This document shows, in pieces, positions 25,724 through 35,500 of a DNA stretch of 58,779 nucleotides. The first letter of the stretch is position 1, and each line of letters begins with the position of its first letter. Origin of the DNA: Bacteroidales bacterium M2 (lineage in GTDB: Bacteria; Bacteroidota; Bacteroidia; Bacteroidales; Muribaculaceae); NCBI GenBank assembly GCA_001689415.1, contig LUJM01000103.1:20139-78917 (forward strand), given 5' to 3'. Position numbers and translations under genes: made by a program. Under the pieces are notes generated by a model that saw only the letters and a list, made by a program, of their open reading frames with translations, was not told where the DNA came from and did no database searches.

Positions 25724-26929
25724 ATGAAACCGATCTACCGACTCATACTCTCCTTATTAGCTGTCAACCTCGCACTTGGCACTTATGCCGCAGGTGATGG
25801 TAAAAACGAATTCAACCCTATCGAAACCGGCGTTACCTCGCTGAACATCGCCCCCGACGCACGCGGCGCTTCGATGGGCGACCTTGGCGCGGCTACCGAC
25901 CCCGATGCCAACTCACAGTTCTGGAACCCCTCGAAGTACGCATTCGCGTGGAGTCAGGCTGCCGTATCGCTCAACTACACACCGTGGCTGCGCAAACTTG
26001 TCAACGACATCTTCCTTGCCGACCTATCGGGCTACTATAAAGTAGGCTCAGGCGACAACCAGGCTGTATCGGCTTCGCTACGCTACTTCTCGCTCGGCGA
26101 GGTGAACACATCCGAGGAACAAGGCATCGTAGGACAGACGCTCAACCCCTATGAAATGTCGTTCGACGTCGGTTACTCGCGTAAACTTTCCGAGAAATTC
26201 TCAATGGGCGTAGTTTTCCGCTACATCTATTCTGCTTTGGGATTCAGTGATTCATATGCAGGCGACCAGAACACAGGCGCATCGGCATTTGCCGCCGACA
26301 TCGCCGGTTACTACACCACCTACCCTATCATCGGCCGCAACGAATGTCAGTGGTCTTGGGGCTGGAACATCTCGAACATCGGTACAAAAGTATCGTACGA
26401 CGGTGGCGAAAACCCCGCATTCCTGCCTACCAACCTCAAGATAGGCACTTCATTCATGTTCCCCCTTGCCGACTACCACACCCTTGCCATTGGCCTTGAC
26501 CTCAACAAGCTGCTCGTGCCGGCCAAACCCCGCCGCAGCGACTTTGCCGACGGCATCGAGGGCGAAGAAGAGTATATCACCAAACTCGAAGACTGGCGCA
26601 ATATGTCGCCCATCACAGGCATATTCAAATCATTCAACGACGCCCCCGGCGGCATGAAAGAGGAACTCCGCGAAATCACTTGGTCGCTCGGTGCAGAGTA
26701 CTCCTACAACAACCAGTTCTTCCTCCGCGCAGGCTACTACTACGAAAGCCAGTACAAAGGCAACCGCCAGTACTTCGGCCTCGGCGCAGGCTTCTCGCTC
26801 AATGTTGTACGCCTCGATGCATCCTACATGATGGCAACCGCACAGACATCGCCTCTCGACCAGACACTGCGCTTCTCACTCACTTTCGACATGGACGGTC
26901 TCCGCGATCTCCTCGGCAAGCGCCGCTAA
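25724..26929 (+). CDS. porV: Type IX secretion outer-membrane protein PorV (LptO)
   Basis: PorV is a FadL-like beta-barrel that receives cargo from the SprA translocon and shuttles it to the PorU sortase. The 401-residue protein has a signal peptide (about residues 1-22), the conserved start region FNPIETGVTSLNIAPDARGASMGDLGAAT, and a series of amphipathic beta strands with an aromatic end (LRFSLTFDMD). Length fits the family. PorU is encoded about 11.7 kb upstream on the same strand. ispF follows after 20 nt. Confidence 0.92.
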   Translation: MKPIYRLILSLLAVNLALGTYAAGDGKNEFNPIETGVTSLNIAPDARGASMGDLGAATDPDANSQFWNPSKYAFAWSQAAVSLNYTPWLRKLVNDIFLADLSGYYKVGSGDNQAVSASLRYFSLGEVNTSEEQGIVGQTLNPYEMSFDVGYSRKLSEKFSMGVVFRYIYSALGFSDSYAGDQNTGASAFAADIAGYYTTYPIIGRNECQWSWGWNISNIGTKVSYDGGENPAFLPTNLKIGTSFMFPLADYHTLAIGLDLNKLLVPAKPRRSDFADGIEGEEEYITKLEDWRNMSPITGIFKSFNDAPGGMKEELREITWSLGAEYSYNNQFFLRAGYYYESQYKGNRQYFGLGAGFSLNVVRLDASYMMATAQTSPLDQTLRFSLTFDMDGLRDLLGKRR

Positions 26930-26949
26930 CCACCGATTAATCCCTGCTC

Positions 26950-27438
26950 ATGGACGCGAAATTTATTAGAATCGGAAACGGATTTGACGTTCACCGCCTT
27001 GTTGAAGGCAGGCGGTGCATTGTTTGCGGTGTTGATATCCCATACGAAAAAGGCCTCCTCGGCCATAGTGATGCCGACGTGGCACTACACGCGCTTAGCG
27101 ACGCACTCCTCGGCGCGGCAGCCCTTGGCGACATAGGGCTTCACTTCCCCGACACCGACGAACGCTGGCGTGGGGCTGACTCACGAATGTTGTTGCGGCA
27201 TGTGGTCACACTACTCGCCGACAAAGGTTTCCGGCCCGGCAACGTCGACGTGACGATTATAGCGCAAGCACCCAAGATGCGTCCCCACATCGATGCCATG
27301 CGGGCAAACATTGCCGCAGACCTCGGCATCGACATCGACTGCGTAGGCGTAAAAGCCACCACCACCGAACACCTCGGCTTCACCGGCCGCGGCGAAGGCA
27401 TAGCCGCCCAAGCCGTCGCAATCATAATTCCAGTATAA
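26950..27438 (+). CDS. ispF: 2-C-methyl-D-erythritol 2,4-cyclodiphosphate synthase
   Basis: IspF forms the cyclic diphosphate of the MEP isoprenoid pathway. The 162-residue protein has the metal ligands Asp13 and His15 (GFDVHRL) and His47 (LHALSD), plus GHSDADV and the C-terminal TTTEHLGFTGRGEG. Size is normal for the trimeric enzyme. It is the last plus-strand gene before the convergent higBA locus; the 61-nt gap between them shows no strong hairpin. Confidence 0.96.
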   Translation: MDAKFIRIGNGFDVHRLVEGRRCIVCGVDIPYEKGLLGHSDADVALHALSDALLGAAALGDIGLHFPDTDERWRGADSRMLLRHVVTLLADKGFRPGNVDVTIIAQAPKMRPHIDAMRANIAADLGIDIDCVGVKATTTEHLGFTGRGEGIAAQAVAIIIPV

Positions 27439-27499
27439 TAGTAAATCAGGAATCCACAGACAAAGCGAGACCGGCACCACCACAGTCAGCCACTGAAAA

Positions 27500-28474
27500 T
27501 TAGCTACCGAGTGGGGATTGATTCATCCATAGAGCTGCAAATTCTCCGGCTTCTCGCTCTTTTTCCGGGTCTTTATCACCATAACTTACATTCTCCATAA
27601 AGATGTCTTTCTTGCCATGAAGTAAGATATGTCCTATCTCATGGAAGAGTGTATTCCAGAAATCACCCTCACTTTCAAACTTCTTAGCAAGTTGAATACA
27701 AGGCACTCCATAGATGTATCTTGCACATCCTTTTACGGGAGCAGACGAAAGCGTTTCAGTGAAAACCAACTTAACTCCAGCGTTGCCAAGCAGCGAAACC
27801 AATAACTCCTGATAGTTGGAGGCTCCGGATTTTCGAATCTCAACAATATCATTAAGAATACTTCGGAGAAGCTTGGCCGTGTATTTTATCTCGATGAATA
27901 TTTCTCCGGCTTGTATTTCGCCCTGTCGCAGCCATGCGGAAAGAGCATAAGGGTCGCAAGCTTCAGAAAGAGAAATGCTGAAAGCCACACGAAGTCGCTG
28001 ATTGAGATAAAAATCTTCCCAGCCTTTAGGTGAGCTGACAGCGAAAAATGTGCATAAAGTATCAACAATATTCTTTTCAACTCCATTTGCATCAGTTATA
28101 CCCGAGAACCACCCAAGGCTTTCTATTTCTGCATAGGGAAACTTTTTTGCCCAATGCAGTCCTTCTTTAAGAGATTTTTCTCTCTTTTTGCGGGCTATGA
28201 ATTCATCATAGCTCTTTTGATAGCGAAGCCACATATGAGCCGGTATTTTGGTCACCATCTCAAATGCGACTGCCATATCCGGTGTTATGGAACTTTTGCC
28301 TTTTAAGACTGCAATAATAGTCTTTTCGGGTTTTGAAACCCTCGTGGCAAATTCTTTCACACCCATCCCCAACTCTTGTAATTTTTCATCAAGAGTCTCG
28401 CCGGGGTGATAAACGACCGGCAACTTTGCAGGGTCGAAAAACGGTCTTGTCTGTGCCATATCTTTATTTGCCAT
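27500..28474 (-). CDS. higA: HigA-type antitoxin fused to ImmA/IrrE metalloprotease domain
   Basis: This 324-residue protein has an XRE/HigA helix-turn-helix in its first 90 residues (HPGETLDEKLQELGMGVKEF, then VSKPEKTIIAVLKGKSSITP) and a C-terminal ImmA/IrrE (M78) domain with HEIGH at 278-282 and EREAGEFAALWM supplying the third ligand. The N-terminal part should bind the toxin and the operators upstream; the protease role is unknown. It overlaps the toxin gene by 11 nt; a start at codon 6 (MAQTRPFF) would remove the overlap. AT-rich compared with neighbours, and inserted against the local gene direction. Confidence 0.88.
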   Translation of the reverse strand: MANKDMAQTRPFFDPAKLPVVYHPGETLDEKLQELGMGVKEFATRVSKPEKTIIAVLKGKSSITPDMAVAFEMVTKIPAHMWLRYQKSYDEFIARKKREKSLKEGLHWAKKFPYAEIESLGWFSGITDANGVEKNIVDTLCTFFAVSSPKGWEDFYLNQRLRVAFSISLSEACDPYALSAWLRQGEIQAGEIFIEIKYTAKLLRSILNDIVEIRKSGASNYQELLVSLLGNAGVKLVFTETLSSAPVKGCARYIYGVPCIQLAKKFESEGDFWNTLFHEIGHILLHGKKDIFMENVSYGDKDPEKEREAGEFAALWMNQSPLGS

Positions 28475-28802
28475 GATAGCTTGTAATCTCTATAACTTCG
28501 ACGCCTTTGATTTCAAGCCAGACATATCTACCCGAGGCGTCGGTAGGTATAGGGTCTTCGTGTGGCTCAAATATCAGGCGAAAGGGTTGGTCAAGGTCGC
28601 ATGCCCATTGACCTTTACGATCTGCTTTCAATTCGTGAAAATTACCGGGTAAATGCCGTACATCTTCAAGAGTAGAGGCATTAACCAAAGCTCCCAACCT
28701 CATAAGGAACAGTTTCGCCCTCAAAGGTCCGAGTTCTCTTTTTAGCTTGGAAGGGTTATCCAGCAATTTTTCGAGCTTCTTATTTTGAAACGATATATCC
28801 AC
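28464..28802 (-). CDS. higB: HigB/RelE-superfamily toxin (killer protein)
   Basis: This 112-residue protein resembles plasmid-maintenance killer (HigB) toxins of the RelE fold, which cut mRNA on the ribosome. Supporting segments are FHELKADRKGQWACDLDQPFRLIFEP and the C-terminal VEVIEITSYHGK. The toxin-first order with an overlapping HTH antitoxin is the higBA arrangement. Paired palindromic operators and a promoter lie directly upstream. Confidence 0.87.
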   Translation of the reverse strand: MDISFQNKKLEKLLDNPSKLKRELGPLRAKLFLMRLGALVNASTLEDVRHLPGNFHELKADRKGQWACDLDQPFRLIFEPHEDPIPTDASGRYVWLEIKGVEVIEITSYHGK

Positions 28803-28820
28803 CCTCTTTGTTTAATTGGT

Positions 28821-28886
28821 TTACACATACTGTAAGTCAATTCACATACAAAATTATAAAAATATTTTTAATTACACAAGATGTAA
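28821..28886 (-). promoter_or_regulatory. higBA promoter with two palindromic operators
   Basis: Two copies of TTACA-n5-TGTAA occur at 28821-28835 and 28872-28886. Their centres are 51 bp apart, close to five helical turns. Between them on the minus strand lies -7 TAATTTTG (28856-28849); a -33-like CTTG (28880-28877) at a 20-nt spacer sits inside the distal copy. The proximal copy sits just past the expected start site. The arrangement fits autorepression by the HigA HTH domain. Confidence 0.65.
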
Positions 28887-29104
28887 GTAATTTTATCCAC
28901 AATAATCTTTCTCATTATTGGCGACTGTATGCTTAAAGAGCTACATAATTCTGACTCAAAAAAAACAGTCAGCCAAAAAAAATTAGCCACCAAGGCCAGT
29001 CATCAAACAGGAGCACTCGAGAGATTCTATTCCACAAGAGGTGTAGTTTCGTAAACGTGCAAAAGTCACTCCGGATAAACATTGCCAATAACTCCGGAAC
29101 TTTC
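28887..29104. other. AT-rich intergenic region, no gene seen
   Basis: Between the higBA operators and the DUF349 promoter I see no open reading frame with coding character and no RNA gene. It contains A-runs and short repeats of a (T)CAGCCA-like word but no stable long hairpin. Confidence 0.5.
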
Positions 29105-29136
29105 ATTGCACATTTAAATAAATTTTTGTATTTTTG
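29105..29136 (+). promoter_or_regulatory. Promoter of the DUF349 gene
   Basis: -7 TATTTTTG (29129-29136) with -33 ATTG (29105-29108, one mismatch) at a 20-nt spacer. The leader then forms a short hairpin (29141-29159, GGCGTTAG with CTGACGCC) before the ATG at 29186. Confidence 0.6.
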
Positions 29137-29185
29137 GGGCGGCGTTAGATTCTGACGCCGACTAACCTTTTTTTAAAACACGTTT

Positions 29186-31033
29186 ATGGACATGCAAGAT
29201 CCCTCTTTGGTTCCCGGCGGAGAGACCAAAGATCAAACTCTCAACGAAGCTGCGGCCACAATGGCCGAGGCTGTGACTGTCACCCCCGACCCGGAAGCCG
29301 CCGTAGAGGTCGAGGAGATTATGGCTCAAGGTGAAGCCGATGCCGAGCTCGAGGCTGAGCGCCAGCCCGACACCGACGAAAGCCTTATGGCTCAAGCGCT
29401 TGCGCTTTTAGCAAAAGACGCATCGGAAATCAGCACGGACGACATTCGCCGACTGCGCCAGCACTACAGCATGCTCCATAAACCGGCCCCCGCTGCCGAG
29501 AGCGAGCAAGCTGCAGAGCCCATGCCCGAAAACAACGAATTCACCCTCATCATCGAGCGACTGAAATCGAAAAAGGCTGCATGGGTGGCCGAGCAGGAAG
29601 CTATCAAGGCTGCAAACCTCGAACGCAAAAACGCTATCATCGACGAAATCAACGCATTGGCCGAAGACACCGACAATGTAAACCGTACTTTCGCTCGCTA
29701 TCGCGAACTGCAGGACGAGTTCAACGCTATCGGCGATGTTGACCCCATGCAGGAGACTTCGGTTTGGAAGCGATTCCAGGAAGCTCGCGAGCACTACTCC
29801 GACAACCTCAAAATCAATAAGGAACTTCGCGACTATGACTTCAAGAAGAACCTCGAAGACAAAGAAGCCCTGCTCGCCGAGGCTACTGCCCTGCTTGCCG
29901 ACGAAGATGTTATCGCCGCATACCGCCGCCTTCAGGACCTCCACAACAAGTGGCGCCAGATAGGCCCGGTAGCCAAAGAACTGCGCGAGGATATTTGGGG
30001 CCGCTTCCGCGAAGCTTCTACCGAAATCAACAAGCGCTATCAGGCATTCTTCGAAGCCCGCAAGGCTCGCGAGGCCGAAAACGAGGCTGCCAAGACCGAG
30101 CTGTGCCAGAAAATCGAGGCTATCGACCTCACCACCCTCAAGACTTTTGCTGCTTGGGAAGAAACCACTCGCTCAATTGTAGCACTCCAGGAAGACTGGC
30201 GTAAATTGGGCTTCGCATCTAAAAAGGCCAACCGCAGCCTCTTTGCACGTTTCCGTCGCGCTTGCGATGCTTTCTTCGCTGCAAAAGCCGAGTTCTACCG
30301 CTCAACCCGCGAAGAACTCAGCGCCAACCTCGCCCACAAGCAGCAGCTCGTCGAACGCGCCGAAGCTCTCAAGGACAGCACCGACTGGCGTGCTGCAGCC
30401 GACGAATTCATCGCTATGCAGAAAGAATGGAAATCGATCGGCGCAATACCCAAGAAGTACAGCGACGCACTATGGGCCCGCTTCACCGAAGCTTGCGACT
30501 ATTTCTTCGACCAGAAGAAAAAAGCCGGCAGCGGCACACGCGCTATCGAGGCCAACAACCTCAAAATCAAGCGTGAAATCATCGGTCAGCTTTCAGCCCT
30601 TATCGAAGAAACACAGGACAAGGCCACAGCTATCGAACAGCTCAAAGCATTGCAGCAGCGCTGGAACGAAACCGGCCACGTGCCTTTCCGCGAAAAAGAC
30701 AAACTATATCAGGCCTACCGCTCGGCTGTTGATGCTGTGCGCCACCAATTCGATATGGCCGAAAAACGCGCAAACCGCGAGCGCTTCGTTGCCAACGTCA
30801 ACTCGCTCCAAGGCGACAACGACAAGCTGTACCACGAACGCGAACGCCTGGTACGCGCACTCGAAAACCGCCGCAACGACCTGCGCACTTACGAGAACAA
30901 CCTCGGCTTCCTTTCGACAAAATCGAAAAACGGCAGCTCGCTGCTCCACGATTTAGAGCGCCGCATTGAACGCCTCAAGGCCGACATCAAGGATATTGAA
31001 GACAAAATCAAAATCCTCGACGAGAAACTATAA
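29186..31033 (+). CDS. DUF349-repeat coiled-coil protein
   Basis: This 615-residue, highly charged protein contains about five DUF349 repeats between residues 150 and 560. Each has a W..IG or W..LG core followed by W.RF...(C)..F, for example NKWRQIGPVAK with IWGRFREAS and EDWRKLGFASK with LFARFRRACDAFF. The first 110 residues are acidic and probably disordered. The end (residues 560-615) is a heptad-rich coiled coil. No signal or membrane segment. The biological role of DUF349 proteins is not established. Confidence 0.85.
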   Translation: MDMQDPSLVPGGETKDQTLNEAAATMAEAVTVTPDPEAAVEVEEIMAQGEADAELEAERQPDTDESLMAQALALLAKDASEISTDDIRRLRQHYSMLHKPAPAAESEQAAEPMPENNEFTLIIERLKSKKAAWVAEQEAIKAANLERKNAIIDEINALAEDTDNVNRTFARYRELQDEFNAIGDVDPMQETSVWKRFQEAREHYSDNLKINKELRDYDFKKNLEDKEALLAEATALLADEDVIAAYRRLQDLHNKWRQIGPVAKELREDIWGRFREASTEINKRYQAFFEARKAREAENEAAKTELCQKIEAIDLTTLKTFAAWEETTRSIVALQEDWRKLGFASKKANRSLFARFRRACDAFFAAKAEFYRSTREELSANLAHKQQLVERAEALKDSTDWRAAADEFIAMQKEWKSIGAIPKKYSDALWARFTEACDYFFDQKKKAGSGTRAIEANNLKIKREIIGQLSALIEETQDKATAIEQLKALQQRWNETGHVPFREKDKLYQAYRSAVDAVRHQFDMAEKRANRERFVANVNSLQGDNDKLYHERERLVRALENRRNDLRTYENNLGFLSTKSKNGSSLLHDLERRIERLKADIKDIEDKIKILDEKL

Positions 31034-31039
31034 TTGAGT

Positions 31040-31103
31040 AAGAAGTTAGGACGCAGGTGTTGACGGGTTTGCGCCCATGCCAACCACTGCATCCTGACTT
31101 CTT
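31040..31103 (+). terminator. Hairpin after the DUF349 gene
   Basis: AAGAAGT (31040-31046) pairs with ACTTCTT (31097-31103), and GGACGCAG pairs with CTGCATCC inside with one mismatch, around a long GC-rich loop. No clear T run follows, so termination is likely but not certain. Confidence 0.5.
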
Positions 31104-31139
31104 GCTATCAACACCCCTCTTCACTCTATAAATCTGATA

Positions 31140-32534
31140 ATGACCGGAACCGAACGCAGTACAGGTCGCGGACGATATATACCTTCACTTTTCATTCTGG
31201 GCGGCATAGCTGTTATCAACCTGCTATTCTTGCTCACAGTATCCGTTTTCCATGAGATTAAAGCACATTCGCAATACTTCAAGGAATTATGGCTGCTGGT
31301 CGAGGTATGTTGCATACCGATTGTAGTAGTTGCATGGAGTCACAGGCACGAAAACCGTGCCATTCATCTCGACCGTGAGCTACGCACGAGCCTTCTCGAG
31401 GTTGGTGTGTACGCCTTGTTGTTCCTGTCGCTGTGCGAGTTCCTTAGTATCAACACAGTACCTGTCAAAGCCTATATCTTTTTCTTCGGATTAATGGCTA
31501 TATGCCTGCCAACCTTCCAGATATTAGGCAAATTCGCACTCAAGACATACCGCCGCTACGGCTATAACTTCACCCGAGTGGCGGTGATAGGCTCAGGCCC
31601 TACAGCCCAGCGACTTACAGCCAACATGGACTGCGACCCGGGCTTCGGATTCAGGATTCTTGCGTACTTCGACGACAATGCCAACAAGGACTATAAACCC
31701 GACATGACCTTGCCGCTCGACCGTCTCGAATCCTTTGTCCGCGAAAACGATATACGACAGATATACTTTACGCTCTCCGGACAGCACAAGGCATTATCGA
31801 AAGTAATCAAGATAGCCGACGACAACTGCATTGACTTCTACTATGTGCCACAGATTCCGCACACACTCACCCGAGGTTTCGAGCTACACAACATCGGCTC
31901 TCTGCCTGTAATGGCAATACGCCGCAACCCGCTCAAGAACATCATCAACCGCAGTATCAAGCGAGCATTTGATATCGTGGTATCTTCGACATTCCTGTGT
32001 GTATACCCGCTTATCTACATACCCATAGCCATAGCTATCAAAACCGGCTCCAAGGGACCCGTATATTTCAAGCAAGAACGCACCGGATATCTCGGAAGGC
32101 CATTCAAATGCCTCAAGTTCCGCACAATGCGCGTCAATGCCAAGGCCGATTCGTGCCAGGCAACGGCAAACGACCCTCGCAAGACCCGCTTCGGCGATTT
32201 CCTGCGCAGGTCATCGCTCGACGAACTTCCTCAGTTCATAAATGTATGGAAGGGAGAAATGTCGATAGTAGGACCGCGCCCGCATATGCTCAAGCATACC
32301 GAAGAATACACAAGGCTTGTCGACAGATATATGGTGCGCCATGCCGTAAAACCGGGCATCACAGGCTGGGCTCAGGTCAACGGCTATCGTGGTATAACCG
32401 ACGAATTGTGGAAAATGGAGCGTCGCGTAGAGCATGATGTATGGTACATCGAAAACTGGACGTTCTTCCTCGACCTCAAAATAATGGTCCGCACAGTCAT
32501 CAACGCCATTGTTGGCGAGAAAAACGCTTTCTGA
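31140..32534 (+). CDS. Polyprenyl-phosphate sugar-1-phosphate transferase (WcaJ/CpsE-like)
   Basis: This 464-residue protein has four to five N-terminal membrane helices (about residues 15-125), a Rossmann-like CoA-binding-type middle domain (VAVIGSGPTAQRL) and a C-terminal bacterial sugar transferase domain with KFRTMR, SIVGPRP and GITGWAQVNGYRG. Such enzymes place the first sugar phosphate on undecaprenyl phosphate to begin exopolysaccharide, capsule or O-unit synthesis. Glucose-1-phosphate is the commonest donor, not proven here. No capsule cluster follows; the next gene, 1 nt away, encodes a helicase-nuclease. Confidence 0.9.
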   Translation: MTGTERSTGRGRYIPSLFILGGIAVINLLFLLTVSVFHEIKAHSQYFKELWLLVEVCCIPIVVVAWSHRHENRAIHLDRELRTSLLEVGVYALLFLSLCEFLSINTVPVKAYIFFFGLMAICLPTFQILGKFALKTYRRYGYNFTRVAVIGSGPTAQRLTANMDCDPGFGFRILAYFDDNANKDYKPDMTLPLDRLESFVRENDIRQIYFTLSGQHKALSKVIKIADDNCIDFYYVPQIPHTLTRGFELHNIGSLPVMAIRRNPLKNIINRSIKRAFDIVVSSTFLCVYPLIYIPIAIAIKTGSKGPVYFKQERTGYLGRPFKCLKFRTMRVNAKADSCQATANDPRKTRFGDFLRRSSLDELPQFINVWKGEMSIVGPRPHMLKHTEEYTRLVDRYMVRHAVKPGITGWAQVNGYRGITDELWKMERRVEHDVWYIENWTFFLDLKIMVRTVINAIVGEKNAF

Positions 32535-32535
32535 C

Positions 32536-35500
32536 ATGCTGACTATATACAAAGCTTCGGCGGGCTCGGGCAAAACTTTTACCCTGGCCTATGAATATAT
32601 CAAGACACTGCTGGGCGTCAAAGTCGAAAACGGCGACTACAGGCTCAACAGCGACAAGTATGCCCCCGGCGGCCACCGAAGGCCAAGGAGGCACAGGGCA
32701 ATTCTTGCCCTGACATTTACCAACGCCGCCACCGACGAGATGAAGCGACGTATCGTAAAGCAAATCAACAGCCTCACCGAAGACGATGCTGTCGCTAAAT
32801 CGGACTATGCAGCCAGACTAATCAAAGAGTACGGCTGCACTGCCGCCGAATTGCAGCAGGCTGCTACAACTGCGCTCAGCGAGTTACTCTACGACTACAC
32901 CAACTTCAACGTCAGCACTATCGACTCATTTTTCCAGAGCGTGCTGCGCACTTTTTCTCGCGAGGTTGACCAGCAAGGCGACTACGGTCTTGCTATCGAT
33001 GCATCCGACGCAATCACACAGAGCATATCGCTGATGCTCGACGAGATAAACTACGACGCACCAAAAAATGCAGACCGACTAATCGAGTGGATAAGCAACT
33101 ACACCCTCGAACGTGTCCGCTCCGGCAAGTCGTTCAACTTCTTCCAGCGCGACGGCTCGCTTATTCGCAATCTGGCCAAAGACATGCACAAGTCGATGGA
33201 CGAGACTTTCGGCAAATATTCCAAGGCTCTGCGCGAATATCTCGAAGACCCTTCACGCATCAACGCTTTCGACAAAGAATTGCGCAATGCGGCGCAAAAT
33301 GTATACGAGCGCAGCGCAGCCCTCGCTACCGAAATAGTCAATCTTCTTTCTACCGCAGGTATTACCGACAAGGTTTTCGGCAGCCTGCACGACAGGTTCG
33401 ACACAGTCATAAACTGTAGCGCTGAAATAGGCTTGAAGGACTTCAAAATCAAAGCTCTCGCCCCCGGCAGGGCGGACTCTGAGATTTTCGGCAGGGGTAT
33501 GGAAAAGAAATACGGCTCAGCCCCGGACATGCCGCGCATCCTCGCTTTGGCACAGGAATTTTGCGATGAATTGCCGAGGGCATACAAACTGAAGAAAATC
33601 TACGATAAACTCCGCAGTTCGCTTGGCACGCTCGAATTTATCGGCATGGCAATGAAGACTCTCGAAAAGTATCTCCGCGACAGCAACACCGTACTCCTGA
33701 GCGACACCGGCGAGCTACTCAAACGCATTATTTCAGATGCCGAGATGCCATTTATCTACGAGCGACTCGGCATGAAGCTCGAAACACTACTCATCGACGA
33801 GTTTCAGGACACATCAAGAGTTCAGTGGCACAACCTCAAGCCCCTAGTAGGCAACAGTCTCTCTCAGAGTTTCGACAACCTCATCATCGGCGATGAGAAA
33901 CAATCAATCTACCGCTTCCGCAACTCCGACAGCGAACTGCTCGGACACCAGGTACAGACCGACGACTTTCCTGCCGAGAGCGTTATTCGTGGCAGCAAGC
34001 CTGAAGAAAACACCAACTGGCGCAGCTCGGGCGATATTGTGAGATTCAACAACACGGTATTCGACTGCCTCAGGAATGTCTTCAATGCCAAGTACTATGC
34101 CAATGTAAAGCAGACTCCGTCGAAAAAATACGCAGAGCAACAAGGCTACGTGCGCATCCACTTCCACACCGACCCCGACACGCCCGACAATGAATACATA
34201 CTCAATAAGCTCGCCGAAGATATAATACGCCAGCACGATGCAGGCTACCGCTGGGCCGACATCATGGTTCTTTGCCGCGAACGTACCGAGGCTTCCGAGG
34301 TTGTGAAGCATCTCACCTCCAACTATCCCGGCATCCAGGTCTTATCGTCCGAGGCGCTACTGCTGAGCAACAGTGCTGCCGTGCGCTCGGTGATGAGCAT
34401 GCTCAAACTGATATCGAGATCTTACCAGAGCCGCTGGCTTACCCGCCCCAACGACGAATCTTACTACGTGTCGCGAGCCGACGTAGTGCTCATGATCACT
34501 CGCTACAGCCACTACGAATCTGAAGGTTATTCGCCCGAAGACGCACTCGAATTCGCCCTTCAGGAAGGAGCGGAAGCCGCAGGGGCTCTTGCCGACCAGA
34601 TAGAAAGCATACGCGCCGAAAATCCGGCAAACCTTGTAGCCCTGGTCGAGGCTATCATATCTCACAAGCTAAGCCCCGAACAGCGCACAAAAGAATACGC
34701 ATACATTGCCGCCCTACAGGACTTAGCTATAAAACAGGCCGAAAGCGCCGAGCCGTCCCTGGCCGACTTTATCGAAGCCTACGACCGCAACGAGGACAAA
34801 TGGGCTATCAAAGCATCGTCGGACCTCGACGCTGTAGAAGTGATGACCATTCACAAATCGAAAGGTCTCGAGCGAGCCTGTGTGCATATACCCTTCGGCG
34901 ACTGGGAGTTGAACCATTCGTCAAGCACCCTTTGGATACCGATGGAGCAATTCACACGGTTTCCCGCCGATATCAAACCGCCGATACTGAGGCTTAGCGT
35001 AGAGGCACAATCTCCTTTGTGCGACAAATCGCTATCTCCGGTGGCCGACATCATCGACCAAGACCGCCAGGCCGAGATAATCGACAATCTCAATGCGACC
35101 TACGTGGCGTTTACCCGTGCCTCGCGAGAACTTATCATACACACCAATACCAAGAACATCGGCAAATACATCCACGACCTCATGTCGGTACCCGGCTCGG
35201 CAACCGACCTCACCGTCGACCTGAGCCAAGGTTATGATTCCCTGACCGAAACATACACCCTTGGCCACCCCACCAAGCCTGAAGAGGAAAAGAAACCCAA
35301 GGGCGGACAAATCGAGGCCGGTGAATATTCGATAATATACCGCAGCGACACACGCGAGCTGGTGAGCATCGACGACGCACTGGCAATGGACCTTGACATT
35401 GGCGATGAAGAGGACAAAGAAATCGTAGATTCGGTAAAACCCTTCGAGGGCACACCTGAGATGCGAGAGGCTGCCCGGCGCGGCACAAACATGCATGCCA

